Below the pieces are notes generated by a model. That model did no database searches and had not been told where the DNA came from. It was given only the letters and a program-made list of their open reading frames with translations. From Carboxylicivirga mesophila (GTDB taxonomy: Bacteria > Bacteroidota > Bacteroidia > Bacteroidales > Marinilabiliaceae), in the NCBI RefSeq assembly GCF_018271975.1, contig NZ_JAGUCN010000007.1, positions 145,496 to 209,495 of the forward strand: a stretch of DNA of 64,000 nt, written 5' to 3'. Shown here one piece after another: positions 37,301 through 45,086 of this stretch (position 1 is the stretch's first letter; each line of letters opens with the position of its first letter). Both the position numbers and the translations under genes were made by a program.

Positions 37301-37468
37301 CAATTAATGGGAATAGATATGCCGGCAACCCGTATTTCTTTCACTGCTGAACGTCCACTTACCGTATTTAATTATAATGGATTTAATCCTGAAGTGGCTA
37401 ACGGAATTGATAACCAGACACACCCTGTTCCGGCTGTTTACACGATCGGATTAAATGTTAAATTTTAA
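34394..37468 (+). CDS. SusC-type TonB-dependent transporter of the GH144/sulfatase PUL
   Basis: A 1024-residue outer-membrane importer. Signal peptide (MKKIFYSILLLFVSTLIMAQ), carboxypeptidase-like domain (~22-105; VAGKVTGTDNIGIPGVSVVIKG), SusC signature DEVVVVGYGTQKVKDLTSAI, plug (~110-230; ALQGKVGGVQVVSSGQPGN, AAIYGVKAANGVILISTKAG) and a barrel ending GLNVKF. It has no STN domain, so regulation is not through a FecR/sigma pair but probably through the divergent triple-Y regulator. First gene of the PUL transcript; predicted to import oligosaccharides freed at the cell surface. Confidence 0.95.
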   Translation: MKKIFYSILLLFVSTLIMAQNPIKVAGKVTGTDNIGIPGVSVVIKGTTTGTITDFDGNYTISATSDNTIEFSFIGYENQNVVVGNQTTINIVLQESNELVDEVVVVGYGTQKVKDLTSAITTVKSEELVKTPAANVTQALQGKVGGVQVVSSGQPGNQSTVRVRGIGSYLNAAANPLYVVDGMFYDNIDFLNMNDVESVSVLKDASAAAIYGVKAANGVILISTKAGRKGMTEFEYDGYYGYQVAQNVLQMANSEQFTTMALESGSDADYSFILNSMQKYGRSRVNPNVPDVNTDWYKEILRPAPIQNHSISARGGSENITYALGTSYFKQDGIMDVENYYERFNLTAKIDAKANKWLSYGGNMVFSNATKVNPPNGAWKQAYLAVPVLPVHDPDYEGISYPENFADANILGYRGHQNPFPSMLYDDNKLDIMKANVNFYAQVDLIPSKLNFRTAYNHAYTSLNSRNVNFPYEINSNWTRDYYSEPEEQELLEEELSQLRRANIKVAKSNQTFSDQIWDNVLTYTDSFADHNVSVMLGSSYIQKTANNFWASSLDIPNGPEQYWYLNLRDKAPESHDVGDGGSKTYTQSYFSRLSYNFAGKYLVYATMRADGSSKFEDKWGYFPAIGAGWVISEESFLQDNDFIDFLKIRVGWGQLGNENIPYSHGSKASYVNYVALDDVRTSGTVITNTFNYLEWEVSEETNIGFSANVLNNRLDIEADYYVRDTKNAAIEVIAPVIQTSSIRNAGVIRNTGFELALNWNDNITSDLSYWVGANVSTNKNEVRELYGQEYILNGSAEFRQLTKVGEPLYAFYGWEVAGVYQNQAEIDADPVAVANGLQPGDFKYVDQNGDEEITAEDREVLGSYFPTVMYGANLGIKYKNLQLTTNIMGQAGNKILNRKRGEIIWTNDTNMDADLATNRWHGEGSSNKYPSVSGLRRAWNQKMSDYLVEDGSFFRIQNIQLAYTLSNKQLMGIDMPATRISFTAERPLTVFNYNGFNPEVANGIDNQTHPVPAVYTIGLNVKF

Positions 37469-37486
37469 TTGCATAATCAGAAGGAT

Positions 37487-39058
37487 ATGAAAATCATTAA
37501 CAATTATATAGCAAAAACACTGGCATTGGTATTGATGACCTTTGCTGTTGCCTCTTGCCATGACTTATTGGATGAACCATTAGAAAATAGAGTGCCGGCA
37601 TCTGATGTTGATTATACCATTGCACAGGATATGATACTACCCTTATACGGAGCTTATGCTGAGTTTTACAATGGTCGCGGCTGGGAAGGTATACCTCTCT
37701 TATCTGTGAGAGGCGATGATGTCAACGCAGGTGGATATGGTGACCAGCAACCATTTTTTATGACTGACCGCTATGTCTATGATAATAACTATTGGATGTA
37801 TAATTCATTGTGGAAAGTAGAATATACCACCATATTCCGCATGTTTGATGCTGTTGAACAGATCGGTTTATACCGTGAGCATTCTGGTAATCCTAATGCT
37901 GATCAGTATATTGCTGAAACCATGGTGATGAAAGGCTGGTTATTGCGTAACCTGGCACTAACATGGGGCGATATTATTATCCCTGAATCAGGTAGCCCTG
38001 AGGATATGTTGGTTGGAGAAGTATCCACTTATAACGAAGTGATGCAATACATTTCTGATTTGATGGATGAAGCTCTGCCATATTTACCAGACATGCTCCC
38101 TGGCGATCGTAGCGATGTTCCCGGTGGTATTACTAAATATACAGCCTTAGCTATTAAAGCGATGGTCAACCTGGAAATGAAGAACTTTCAGACTGTTGCA
38201 GATGCCACATCTGAAATAATCAAATCAAGAAAATTTGCGCTCTATAGTGATTTTTATGAGTTGTTTAAAAAAGACGGAGAATTATCTTCAGAAAACTTAT
38301 TGGAATTACAATTCTCAGATTATGGCGAAAGTACCGGCCCTGCAGAAACATACTTGTACGCTTTTTATGGAACTCAAAACTGGACACCTAAAGTGGAAGG
38401 AGCTAAAAGTGGATGGGGGTTTTATGAGCCAAGCTTAAAATGGGTGAAGTTTATGTTGGATAGAGGAGAAACCTCTCGTCTACAAACCAGTGTACTATTT
38501 ACCAATAACGGGATTAATAAGATAACAGAAGATCCTGGGTATGCTGATTTACCGGCATGGATTTCGAATACTACACCTTCGGGTGATATCATTAACGATT
38601 ACGCCAGGGCTATCTTTGGCAGTGGAAAGCATTATTTACCATCTGATCAGTTAACCTCTGGACGTACTAATTATGGAACCGGTAAAAACTATACATTATT
38701 ACGCTATGCTGAAATATTGCTAATTCATGCCGAAGCATTGGTACAAGGCGCTACAAGTTCAACCATGTCAGCCGACATGGCTGTAAATGAGGTACGCAGA
38801 CGTGCAGGCTTAAACGATATCAGTGGCGTTGGCCTTCAGGAAGTGTTAGACGAAAAATTTGCCGAATTAGCTATGGAATGTGGTTCACGCTATTATGATA
38901 TGGTCAGGTATGCTAAGTATGATGAATTAAGCTATGGTGACCGTTATGATGAGTCTGACGGAGTTCGTCAATTCACGGCAGATAAAGTATTCCTCCCATA
39001 TCCTTTGGCTCAGTTAGATCAATTGCCGAACCTTAGAGAATATGCCAATACTAAGTAA
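37487..39058 (+). CDS. SusD-family glycan-binding lipoprotein of the GH144/sulfatase PUL
   Basis: A 523-residue lipoprotein. The start at 37487 gives a proper signal (MKIINNYIAKTLALVLMTFAVASC); the TTG at 37469 directly after the SusC stop is out of place. SusD features: LPLYGAYAEFYNGRGWEG, EYTTIFRMFDAVEQIG, ETMVMKGWLLRNLALTWGDIII, LLRYAEILLIHAEALVQG and MAVNEVRRRAGLNDI followed by the short C-terminal FLPYPLAQLDQLPNL. Forms the lid of SusC2 and determines glycan capture. Confidence 0.95.
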   Translation: MKIINNYIAKTLALVLMTFAVASCHDLLDEPLENRVPASDVDYTIAQDMILPLYGAYAEFYNGRGWEGIPLLSVRGDDVNAGGYGDQQPFFMTDRYVYDNNYWMYNSLWKVEYTTIFRMFDAVEQIGLYREHSGNPNADQYIAETMVMKGWLLRNLALTWGDIIIPESGSPEDMLVGEVSTYNEVMQYISDLMDEALPYLPDMLPGDRSDVPGGITKYTALAIKAMVNLEMKNFQTVADATSEIIKSRKFALYSDFYELFKKDGELSSENLLELQFSDYGESTGPAETYLYAFYGTQNWTPKVEGAKSGWGFYEPSLKWVKFMLDRGETSRLQTSVLFTNNGINKITEDPGYADLPAWISNTTPSGDIINDYARAIFGSGKHYLPSDQLTSGRTNYGTGKNYTLLRYAEILLIHAEALVQGATSSTMSADMAVNEVRRRAGLNDISGVGLQEVLDEKFAELAMECGSRYYDMVRYAKYDELSYGDRYDESDGVRQFTADKVFLPYPLAQLDQLPNLREYANTK

Positions 39059-39077
39059 TTAAACTAAACTTGGAAAA

Positions 39078-40157
39078 ATGAAAATATACACTAAAATAAT
39101 ATTATTGGCATTAATAGTTGTGTTTAATGCCTGTAAAGACGGATTTATTGATGATATATCAAAAGTAGATCCTGGTTCTGATGAATTAGCTCCGACAATA
39201 TCAATTAGTTCTCCTCAGGAGAATAAGCAATTGATTGTTCCGACAGGCGCAGGGATACCTGTTTTCCTTGAGGCGATTGATGATATTGAATTAGATAATG
39301 TATCTTTTCTGATTGATGGGGAGGAACTGGATTTTATAAATGAATTCACGGATTATCGCAGATATGCCCCAATAAATGGACATGTATTAGCTCTTACCGA
39401 AGGTGCATATACTTTGCAAATAAAAGTTGAAGATAAAACAGGAAAGAATGTTACATCTGATATTGTCAACTTCAGTGTGGTTGAGATGGGTGATTTTGAA
39501 CCATTATATGGCGAAACTTTTTATATGAGCTTTCAAAATCACTTTCTGGATCATAAATCGGTTAATAGCGCCAACATAATCGGTTTCCCAGGTTTCGAAG
39601 CCAATGGTGTTATTGGAGCTGCTTACCAGGGAGCTGAAGGTGCCAGTCTTTCATTTCCTGTGGCTGATGTATTGTCGGGCACCGAAATGAGTGCTACATT
39701 CTGGTACAATATTGCACAGCAGGGCCGTTCAGGTATCTTATCTGCCAGCCCATCGGGCAGTAATAATAACCGCGTGGCTGGATTCAGACTATTCCGCGAA
39801 GGAGGTGATGACGCTCAGATCATCAAGCTGAATGTAGGCAATGGCTCGGGAGATCAATGGTTTGATGGTGGTGCTGCGGCTACTGTTAATCCGCAGACAA
39901 CTGATTGGGTGCATATTGCCATAACCATATCCGAATCATCGGCAGCCGTTTATATCAATGGCGAGGTGGTTTCTGAGGGTGCTTTGACTGGTCCAATGAG
40001 CCTGGATAATTGCGAAGACCTTTACATCGCTTCAGGTGGTCCTTATTTCAGTGGTTGGGGCCATGCCGAGGATTTAAGTCAGTACGATGAATTACGTATA
40101 TTCCAAAAGGCGCTTAGTCAGGATGAAATCAAGGCCATTATAGCTGCTGAGGAATAA
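39078..40157 (+). CDS. Surface lipoprotein with LamG/concanavalin-like C-terminal domain
   Basis: A 359-residue lipoprotein (MKIYTKIILLALIVVFNAC). Residues ~40-140 look like an Ig-type domain (APTISISSPQENKQLIVPTGAGIPVFLEAIDDIELDNVSFLIDG). Residues ~150-355 fit a LamG/ConA-like jelly roll (FYMSFQNHFLDH, VIGAAYQGAEGASLSFP, MSATFWYN, DWVHIAITISESSAAVYINGEVV, YDELRIFQKALSQDEIKAI). No catalytic residues are apparent, so it is probably a surface glycan-binding protein. It follows SusD by 19 bp in the position where SGBPs usually sit in PULs, and is followed by a hairpin. Confidence 0.8.
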   Translation: MKIYTKIILLALIVVFNACKDGFIDDISKVDPGSDELAPTISISSPQENKQLIVPTGAGIPVFLEAIDDIELDNVSFLIDGEELDFINEFTDYRRYAPINGHVLALTEGAYTLQIKVEDKTGKNVTSDIVNFSVVEMGDFEPLYGETFYMSFQNHFLDHKSVNSANIIGFPGFEANGVIGAAYQGAEGASLSFPVADVLSGTEMSATFWYNIAQQGRSGILSASPSGSNNNRVAGFRLFREGGDDAQIIKLNVGNGSGDQWFDGGAAATVNPQTTDWVHIAITISESSAAVYINGEVVSEGALTGPMSLDNCEDLYIASGGPYFSGWGHAEDLSQYDELRIFQKALSQDEIKAIIAAEE

Positions 40158-40240
40158 AGGCACTATACGCAAGTATAATAAACAGATAAAGGATGCCGAT
40201 GGTCTTTGACTTATTAATAAGATAGGTATAAATGACCAGA

Positions 40241-40266
40241 GGAAAGCATAATAAATTATGCTTTCC
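40241..40266 (+). terminator. Hairpin between the LamG lipoprotein and first GH144 gene
   Basis: Perfect 12-bp stem GGAAAGCATAAT (40241-40252) and ATTATGCTTTCC (40255-40266). There is no strong T-run (CGGCATTCTTTT follows), so it may be a partial terminator or an RNA-stabilising end that sets SusC/D/SGBP expression above that of the enzymes. Confidence 0.55.
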
Positions 40267-40291
40267 CGGCATTCTTTTATAAAACATATTT

Positions 40292-42262
40292 ATGATGATC
40301 CGAGTACACTATATAATACTGCTTCTAGGGCTGTTGGTCCTGTCATGCAAAAAAGACGATCCGGCTGCGCCACTGATGCTTAATAAAATCTATATCAATT
40401 CAGATGAGATAGACATTAATGCAGGAATAGTTCAGGATGTGAATGTGAATCCTATTATCAGGTTGATTTTTTCTGAACCAATTGACCAGGAGTCACTTAA
40501 TGAGGGAGTAAGGTTACTTGATAATAGTCAAACAGTTGCTGTTAATACCAGTTTGGCTGCTGAAGACAAAACGATCAATCTGGTTCCGCAGAATAAGCTT
40601 GAAAACTTCACTGTTTATACTTTACAAATAACCAATGAATTAAGAAGTAAAGCAGGTAGTAATATTGGTGCTGTGGAGTTTACATTTAAGACCGTTGCCG
40701 GAGCTTTACAGCTTGAAAGTCTGATTGTCAATGAATCAGAGGTGTTAAACCTGGACATTGTTCCCAATGTGCCGCTAACACTTGAAATGGAGCTGAATTT
40801 TACAGAACCGGTTAAACGAAGTACGCTTGAAAGTGCCGTTAGTTTAACTGGATTAAATGTACCCGCTTTATCATTTGCATATGCCAATAATGATCAAACA
40901 GTAAAAGTATCGGCCACATCTAACCTGAGCTATCTGAGTAAATACAGTTTTAAAATATCAAGAAACCTTGAAAGTGTTGATGGGGCTAATTTTGGTGGTT
41001 TTTCAAATCACCTATTCACATTGTTAGATTCCACCTATAAATTTCCCGAATTAAGTGACGAGGAATTATTAACTCTGGTTCAGCAACAAACCTTTAAGTA
41101 TTTCTGGGATTTTGGTCATCCGGTTAGTGGTTTATCACGAGAGCGTAATACATCGGGCCACACAGTTGCTTCAGGAGCCAGCGGATTTGGACTGATGACC
41201 ATACCAGTAGGAATTGAGCGCGGGTTTATTACCCGTTCCGAAGGAGTTGAACGTTTATCGACGATGATCAACTTTCTGGGTGATAAGGCAGAACGTTTTC
41301 ATGGAGCCTGGTCTCACTGGTTACATGGTGAGACTGGTAAGGCCAAGCCATTTAGTCAAAAAGATGATGGCGGTGACTTGGTGGAGACATCATTTGTTGC
41401 CATGGGGCTAATGACTGTTCGTCAATATCTTAACGAAATGGAAGCCAGTGAGAAAAGCTTAATTGATAAAATTAATACCATTTTGGATGGTATTGAATGG
41501 GATTGGTACCGTCAGGGGGGGCAAAACCAGTTGTACTGGCATTGGTCGCCTAACTATGGTTGGGATAAAAACATGAAAATAAGTGGTTGGAATGAGGCCA
41601 TGATTACCTATTTTATGGCTGCTACATCTACTAGCCATGCTATACCTAAAGAAGTATATGAAGAAGGCTGGACCCGATCGGGTAACTTCTTAAATGGAAA
41701 CGAATATTACGGTATTACGCTTCCGATGGGGCATAATTATGGTGGGCCGCTGTTTTTTGAGCAGTATACTTTTCTGGGAATTGATCCTCATAATTTAGTT
41801 GGTAGTCATGGTGAAAGCTATTGGGAGCAAGTGGTCAATCATACCCTGATCAACAGGGAGCATTGTGTAAGAAATCCTAAAGGATATGTTGGCTATAGCA
41901 AAGATTGCTGGGGGTTAACGGCCAGCGATGGTTACGAAGGCTATTCAGCACATTCACCAACCAACGACAGGGGTGTTATTACGCCAACAGCTGCTTTGTC
42001 ATCTTTCCCTTTTACACCTGTTGAATCCATGGAGGCGCTGAAGCATTTTTACTATCGCCTGGGCGATCGTCTCTGGGGACCATATGGCTTTTATGATGCT
42101 TTCAGCATTCAGGATGAGTGGTATGCCACTTCCAACATTGGCATTGATCAGGGACCGATTGTCATCATGATTGAGAACCACCGCACTGGTTTATTATGGG
42201 ATTTGTTTATGTCAGCCCCCGAAGTACAAAGCGCGATGAATCTTTTGGGATTTACCAATTAA
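40292..42262 (+). CDS. GH144-type (glucoamylase-family) lipoprotein with two Ig-like domains
   Basis: A 656-residue lipoprotein (MMIRVHYIILLLGLLVLSC). Two Big_5-like Ig domains (~28-130 and ~135-240) precede the catalytic (alpha/alpha)6 domain (~250-655). The acidic motif DDGGDLVE gives D358, D362 and E365, and GWNE gives E435; these line up with the acidic residues I recall as important in the GH144 endo-beta-1,2-glucanase from Chitinophaga. Other signatures: ASGFGLMTIPVGIERGF, YWHWSPNYGWDKN, GPLFFEQYTFLGIDP and GPIVIMIENHRTGLLW. Predicted to cut beta-1,2-glucan-like chains at the surface. Ig domains likely act as spacers. The specificity call is family inference. Confidence 0.85.
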   Translation: MMIRVHYIILLLGLLVLSCKKDDPAAPLMLNKIYINSDEIDINAGIVQDVNVNPIIRLIFSEPIDQESLNEGVRLLDNSQTVAVNTSLAAEDKTINLVPQNKLENFTVYTLQITNELRSKAGSNIGAVEFTFKTVAGALQLESLIVNESEVLNLDIVPNVPLTLEMELNFTEPVKRSTLESAVSLTGLNVPALSFAYANNDQTVKVSATSNLSYLSKYSFKISRNLESVDGANFGGFSNHLFTLLDSTYKFPELSDEELLTLVQQQTFKYFWDFGHPVSGLSRERNTSGHTVASGASGFGLMTIPVGIERGFITRSEGVERLSTMINFLGDKAERFHGAWSHWLHGETGKAKPFSQKDDGGDLVETSFVAMGLMTVRQYLNEMEASEKSLIDKINTILDGIEWDWYRQGGQNQLYWHWSPNYGWDKNMKISGWNEAMITYFMAATSTSHAIPKEVYEEGWTRSGNFLNGNEYYGITLPMGHNYGGPLFFEQYTFLGIDPHNLVGSHGESYWEQVVNHTLINREHCVRNPKGYVGYSKDCWGLTASDGYEGYSAHSPTNDRGVITPTAALSSFPFTPVESMEALKHFYYRLGDRLWGPYGFYDAFSIQDEWYATSNIGIDQGPIVIMIENHRTGLLWDLFMSAPEVQSAMNLLGFTN

Positions 42263-42288
42263 TACAATAACCAATTATTCAAAATCTA

Positions 42289-43626
42289 ATGAAATCAATA
42301 TATCTGTTAATTATGCTGATAGCATTACTTAGCTGTGGGCATAAAAGCACTCAAACGACAACCGTTTCGGACAAGAATTGGACCGACGAGCAATTGTTGG
42401 ATACGGTTCAATATCAAACATTCCAGTATTTTTGGGACGGAGCCGAACCAAACAGCGGTATGGCCTGCGAACGCATTCACACAGATGGCGATTATCCGAA
42501 GAACGATTCACGAATTGTTACACTGGGCGGTTCAGGGTTTGGTGTTATGGCCATCCTGGTTGGTATCGAGAGAGGATTTATTACCCGTCAGGAAGCCTTG
42601 GAACGTTACCAGAAAATCGTCAGTTTCCTTAAGCAGGCTGATCGTTTTCATGGCGCCTGGCCTCACTGGCTGGATGGAGAAACAGGAAAAGTGGCGCCCT
42701 TCAGTAAAAAAGATGATGGCGGCGATTTGGTTGAAACAGCTTTTATGGTACAAGGACTGTTGACAGTAGCCGAATATTTTAAGGAAGGAACGCAGGAGGA
42801 GCAACAGTTGGCGGCCGATATTAATCAGCTGTGGCACGAAGTGGAGTGGGACTGGTACACCAAAGGTGGTGAAGGTGTGCTTTACTGGCACTGGTCACCT
42901 AATTACGGGTGGGACATGAATTTTGCTGTTGGCGGCTATAATGAGTGCCTGATTATGTACATCCTGGCGGCTTCATCACCTACCCATCCAATTAAACCAG
43001 CGGTATATCACAAAGGGTGGACAGTTAACGGCAATATCGCCAATGACACCGTTTATTACGACTTACCCACTGTACTGAATTATTACGAGCATAGTGATGA
43101 TCCTATAGGACCGCTGTTTTGGGCGCATTATTCGTACCTTGGACTTAACCCCAAAGGGTTAAAAGATACCTATGCCGATTATTGGGAATTAACCACCAAC
43201 CACGCCAAAATTCACCACCGCTATTGTGTCGATAATCCGAAAGGTTATAAGGGGTACGGCAGCAAGCAGTGGGGTCTAACATCCAGCTATTCAATGAAGG
43301 GGTATGCAGGGCACCACCCGGGAGATGCTGATTTGGGCGTTATCTCGCCAACGGCAGCATTAAGTTCATTTCCATACACACCTGCTGAATCAATGGAATT
43401 CCTGAAGTACCTGTACACTGAGGCAGATTCACTGGTGGGTATTTATGGGCCTTATGATGCCTACAGTCAAACAGCTTCTTGGTACAAACCTCACTACCTG
43501 GCTATTGATCAGGGTCCGATACCTGTGATGATTGAAAATCACCGAAGCGGATTATTGTGGAAGTTATTTATGGCCAATGAGGATGTCAACAGAGGTCTCA
43601 ACTTATTAGGTTTTAGTATTGAATAG
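42289..43626 (+). CDS. GH144-type endo-beta-1,2-glucanase-like lipoprotein (single domain)
   Basis: A 445-residue lipoprotein (MKSIYLLIMLIALLSC) that is almost only the catalytic domain. The key acids are D142, D146 and E149 (DDGGDLVE) and E219 (GYNE). Strong matches along its length to the catalytic domain of the preceding gene: QYQTFQYFWDGAEPNSG, GSGFGVMAILVGIERGF, YWHWSPNYGWDMN, NPKGYKGYGSKQWGLTSS, SSFPYTPAESMEFLKYLY and GPIPVMIENHRSGLLWKLFM. It most resembles the stand-alone GH144 enzymes. It starts 26 bp after the previous gene. Alternative: another specificity within the old Pfam 'Glycoamylase' group (PF10091). Confidence 0.88.
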   Translation: MKSIYLLIMLIALLSCGHKSTQTTTVSDKNWTDEQLLDTVQYQTFQYFWDGAEPNSGMACERIHTDGDYPKNDSRIVTLGGSGFGVMAILVGIERGFITRQEALERYQKIVSFLKQADRFHGAWPHWLDGETGKVAPFSKKDDGGDLVETAFMVQGLLTVAEYFKEGTQEEQQLAADINQLWHEVEWDWYTKGGEGVLYWHWSPNYGWDMNFAVGGYNECLIMYILAASSPTHPIKPAVYHKGWTVNGNIANDTVYYDLPTVLNYYEHSDDPIGPLFWAHYSYLGLNPKGLKDTYADYWELTTNHAKIHHRYCVDNPKGYKGYGSKQWGLTSSYSMKGYAGHHPGDADLGVISPTAALSSFPYTPAESMEFLKYLYTEADSLVGIYGPYDAYSQTASWYKPHYLAIDQGPIPVMIENHRSGLLWKLFMANEDVNRGLNLLGFSIE

Positions 43627-43635
43627 AGAATGAAT

Positions 43636-43668
43636 CATCCTTCAGTGGCCATGTGTCACTGGAGGATG
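43636..43668 (+). other. Stem-loop between GH144 and first sulfatase
   Basis: CATCCTTCAGTG (43636-43647) pairs with CACTGGAGGATG (43657-43668), one wobble, 9-nt loop. No T-run follows. Probably a structured intercistronic element that controls stability or coupling. Confidence 0.5.
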
Positions 43669-43700
43669 TATTACAGACTATCATCCTTAAATCAACTACC

Positions 43701-45083
43701 ATGCATTTATACACAAAACAATGGCAAGGGTTTGTTGGCTGCCTTATGCTCGGATTACTGATGAATCTGGGCATGGCGAAAGCACAAACTCCTGGCAAGC
43801 GTCCCAATATCATTGTTATTCTGGCCGATGATCTGGGTTACAACGATGTAGGTTATATGGGCAGCGATGCCAATGCAACACCCAATATTGATGCTATTGC
43901 TGCCAATGGAATTCGTTTCACCGATGCCTATACAACATGCCCGGTATGCGGACCAAGCAGGGCTGGATTATTAACCGGCCGCTACCAGAATCGTTTCGGC
44001 TTTGAAGATAATCCCGGTCCATTCAGACGAACAGAAGAAACCATCCCGGGTATTCCATTAAGGGAGACCACCATGGGAGAGTATTTTAAAGAGTTGGGAT
44101 ACAATACAGCCCTGATAGGTAAGTGGCACGAAGAGAATGTGCCGCTGCGTAACCCTTCTGCAAGAGGATTTGATAAGTTCTTTGGCTTTATTGATGGAGC
44201 CAGCGGCTATTATATAAATGACAATAGCCAGGGTAAGCTGCTAAATGGCTTAAGGCCTGTGGAGTCGGAAGATGAATACCTGACCAATGCCTTTGGGCGC
44301 GAAGCTTGTTTGTTTATTGAGCGGAATGCAGATCGTAATAAGCCCTTTTTATTATACGTGCCATTCAACGCACCGCACGGCCCATTTGAAGTACCTGATG
44401 AATACAAAAGCAAGTTCAGCGATGTGAAGGATGAAAAGCGTCAAACATTTCTGGCAATGATCAACTGTATGGACGAAAATGTAGGTAAGATCATGACTAC
44501 CCTGAAAAACAAGGGGATTGAAGAGGAAACACTGATATTCTTCTACAGTGATAACGGAGGAGAGTGTGAACGAGCCGATAACACACCCTTACGGGCGTGC
44601 AAAGGAAGTATCTATGAAGGTGGTATCAGGGTGCCGTTTTGCATGCAATGGAAAGGGGTGCTGACTGCCAATCATGTGGTGAATCATCCGGTGATTGCAC
44701 TGGATATTTTACCTACTGCCATTGCTGCAACAGGTGCAAGTGTCAGCGGGGAGTGGTTTCTCGATGGTGTTAATCTGCTGCCGTACCTGAAAGGTGAAAA
44801 ACAAGGTGAGCCTCATCAATTTCTTTACTGGCGATTTTTATGGCACCACGCTGTACGCAAAGGCGACTGGAAGCTGGTGAAGCATCGTGATCAGTCCGAT
44901 TGGGAGCTCTATAACCTCGCCTCCGATATAAGCGAACAAACCAATCTAAGTCAGCAATTCCCAGATAAAGTAAAGGAACTGCTGGATATCTACACAGACA
45001 TGTCTGATCAGATGTTACCGGCTCAGTGGGGCTGGCAACCAGACTACTGTGGAACTTACAATATCAATAACATTAAGAACTAA
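43701..45083 (+). CDS. Formylglycine-dependent sulfatase (S1 family), PUL copy 1
   Basis: A 460-residue secreted sulfatase. The start at 43701 (MHLYTKQW...) gives a signal peptide ending ...GMAKAQ; the frame is open further upstream but lies in the intergenic hairpin. The active-site motif CGPSRAGLLTGR holds C83, the residue converted to formylglycine, within CxPSR. Metal ligands appear in ILADDLGYNDVGYMG and FFYSDNGGE. Other S1 features: IGKWHEE, GFDKFFGF, YEGGIRVPF and LDILPTA. Predicted to desulfate oligosaccharides of the PUL substrate; the S1 subfamily cannot be assigned by eye. The gene after it starts 3 bp downstream. Confidence 0.93.
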   Translation: MHLYTKQWQGFVGCLMLGLLMNLGMAKAQTPGKRPNIIVILADDLGYNDVGYMGSDANATPNIDAIAANGIRFTDAYTTCPVCGPSRAGLLTGRYQNRFGFEDNPGPFRRTEETIPGIPLRETTMGEYFKELGYNTALIGKWHEENVPLRNPSARGFDKFFGFIDGASGYYINDNSQGKLLNGLRPVESEDEYLTNAFGREACLFIERNADRNKPFLLYVPFNAPHGPFEVPDEYKSKFSDVKDEKRQTFLAMINCMDENVGKIMTTLKNKGIEEETLIFFYSDNGGECERADNTPLRACKGSIYEGGIRVPFCMQWKGVLTANHVVNHPVIALDILPTAIAATGASVSGEWFLDGVNLLPYLKGEKQGEPHQFLYWRFLWHHAVRKGDWKLVKHRDQSDWELYNLASDISEQTNLSQQFPDKVKELLDIYTDMSDQMLPAQWGWQPDYCGTYNINNIKN

Positions 45084-45086
45084 GCT

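Noticed and set aside
42335..42763. 142-residue open frame overlapping the second GH144 gene
   Set aside because: Lies within conserved GH144 catalytic sequence in another frame; its translation has no recognisable motif.
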